DNA of 32,936 nt from JANNXQ01 sp038238555. GTDB lineage: Bacteria; Verrucomicrobiota; Verrucomicrobiia; Chthoniobacterales; Chthoniobacteraceae. The stretch is from positions 1 to 32,936 of the forward strand of contig JBBRXP010000048.1 of the NCBI GenBank assembly GCA_038238555.1. The letters run 5' to 3'. Made by a program: the position numbers and the translations under genes. Of the stretch, positions 32,532-32,936 are shown piece after piece. Within the stretch, counting starts at the first letter, position 1. Each line of letters begins with the position of its first letter. The notes below the pieces were generated by a model. That model was not told the DNA's origin, did not search any database, and saw only the letters and a list, made by a program, of their open reading frames with translations.

Positions 32532-32683
32532 CCCCGGGCATCGAAAAATATCGCGCCCGCATCGCACTCGAGGCCGTCTTTGACCGTCCCGTGGATTTGC
32601 TCACCGAACGCTCCATTCGCAATCCGATTTTCCGGCGATCGATCGAAAAGAAGCGGCTGCGCGTGTATGACCGAGTCCGTTAG
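32528..32683 (+). pseudogene. Remnant of a MNT-type nucleotidyltransferase (C-terminal part)
   Basis: The frame from an ATG overlapping the binding-protein stop gives 51 residues. Its part R-P-V-D-L-L-T-E-R-S-I-R-N-P-I-F matches the usual C-terminal strand and helix of small MNT/MntA-type nucleotidyltransferases (typically V-D-L-x-T, then N-P, a helix and a final V-Y). The N-terminal G-S-x-x-x-G and D-x-D catalytic part is missing, and the frame is closed just upstream by a stop near 32519. I read this as a truncated remnant, though a functional 51-aa protein cannot be excluded. Confidence 0.5.
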
Positions 32684-32728
32684 GAAGCGGCTGGACTGCC
32701 GCGGCGGGAAATGAGCGGCGGGCGGAGG

Positions 32729-32936
32729 CTCTGGGGAGCGCCCGCGTCCCGCGGGCTGGTCGTCGCGTCTCGCGACGACGGACTTTCTGCACGCATCCGA
32801 ACTGGCATGAGATCCGCGCCACGAAGACAAGCACGCCGGTTCTTCGGGCGCGGAGCTCTTGCTGGATCGCGCGTCGATGAAAGTTCGTCGTCGCGAGACG
32901 CGACGACCGACACGCGGGACGCGTGTGCTCCCCGGA
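32729..32936. repeat. Palindromic repeat element (copy 2, reaching the window edge)
   Basis: This is a second copy of the element at 29742-29951, with the same ends (GGGGAGCG... and ...GCTCCCC), overall length and nested hairpins. Its right end coincides with the window edge, so one or two bases may be missing. Its sub-hairpin reads GTCGTCGCG/CGCGACGAC where copy 1 has GTCGCGGCG/CGCCGCGAC, so paired positions changed together. It follows the nucleotidyltransferase remnant. Confidence 0.78.

Overview
The window reads as chromosomal DNA of a GC-rich (roughly 60 % or more) Gram-negative bacterium of the PVC group, most likely Verrucomicrobiota. That placement is inferred from several features together: a PEP-CTERM secreted protein, a ResB/CcsA (system II) cytochrome c maturation pair, giant secreted quinoprotein-type beta-propellers joined to methyltransferase-like domains, a XylR-type LacI/AraC hybrid regulator, and start codons that almost never have a Shine-Dalgarno sequence. 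No 16S rRNA or other marker gene is present to settle it.

Layout. 1-688: ligase-associated DNA-repair phosphoesterase PdeM. 701-6006: a divergent pair, a 1370-residue propeller/methyltransferase-like/malectin protein and a secreted, membrane-anchored protein carrying a Cys-Ser-x-Pro-Val-Phe-Arg-Tyr motif (called CSxPVF here). 6029-8375: a cyclic-nucleotide-binding protein, two small Thr-rich exported proteins and a PagL-like outer-membrane barrel. 8416-10871: a minus-strand row of DUF3833 lipoprotein, PEP-CTERM protein and Tat-exported ferritin-like protein, running on into the PagL-like gene. 11068-12868: YihY-type membrane protein and a glycine-zipper protein. 13098-14227: iron-permease-like protein overlapping a response regulator. 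14241-20791: mannose-6-phosphate isomerase, a DUF2064/TIGR04282 transferase, CcsA, ResB and a lipoprotein, with a small-protein/retropepsin pair on the opposite strand between ResB and CcsA. 20882-22566: an RsbW-like kinase and an RsbU-like GAF-PP2C phosphatase. 22663-24147: a halogenase-like flavoprotein. 24254-24330: tRNA-Asp. 24444-32683: a XylR-type regulator, then a second propeller gene, a second CSxPVF gene, a tandem binding-protein gene with extra cysteines, and a nucleotidyltransferase remnant.

The main result is that the propeller/methyltransferase-like gene and the CSxPVF gene occur together twice, about 20 kb apart. The two propeller proteins carry the same modules in circularly permuted order and each bears a different carbohydrate-binding-type domain (malectin or LamG). 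The second copy lies behind a sugar-type regulator and is coupled to the tandem binding protein. I propose an undescribed envelope system, possibly for handling a carbohydrate or metal; its function is unknown.

Two DNA-level features stand out. About 690-13,150 is strongly enriched in the trinucleotides TAA/TTA, in and between genes and on both strands, compared with the rest of the window. There are also two kinds of palindromic repeats that touch gene ends: a roughly 210-nt element (29742-29951 and 32729-32936) whose arms covary, and heptamer repeats (at 11, 15218 and 22609) that supply coding ends or stop codons.
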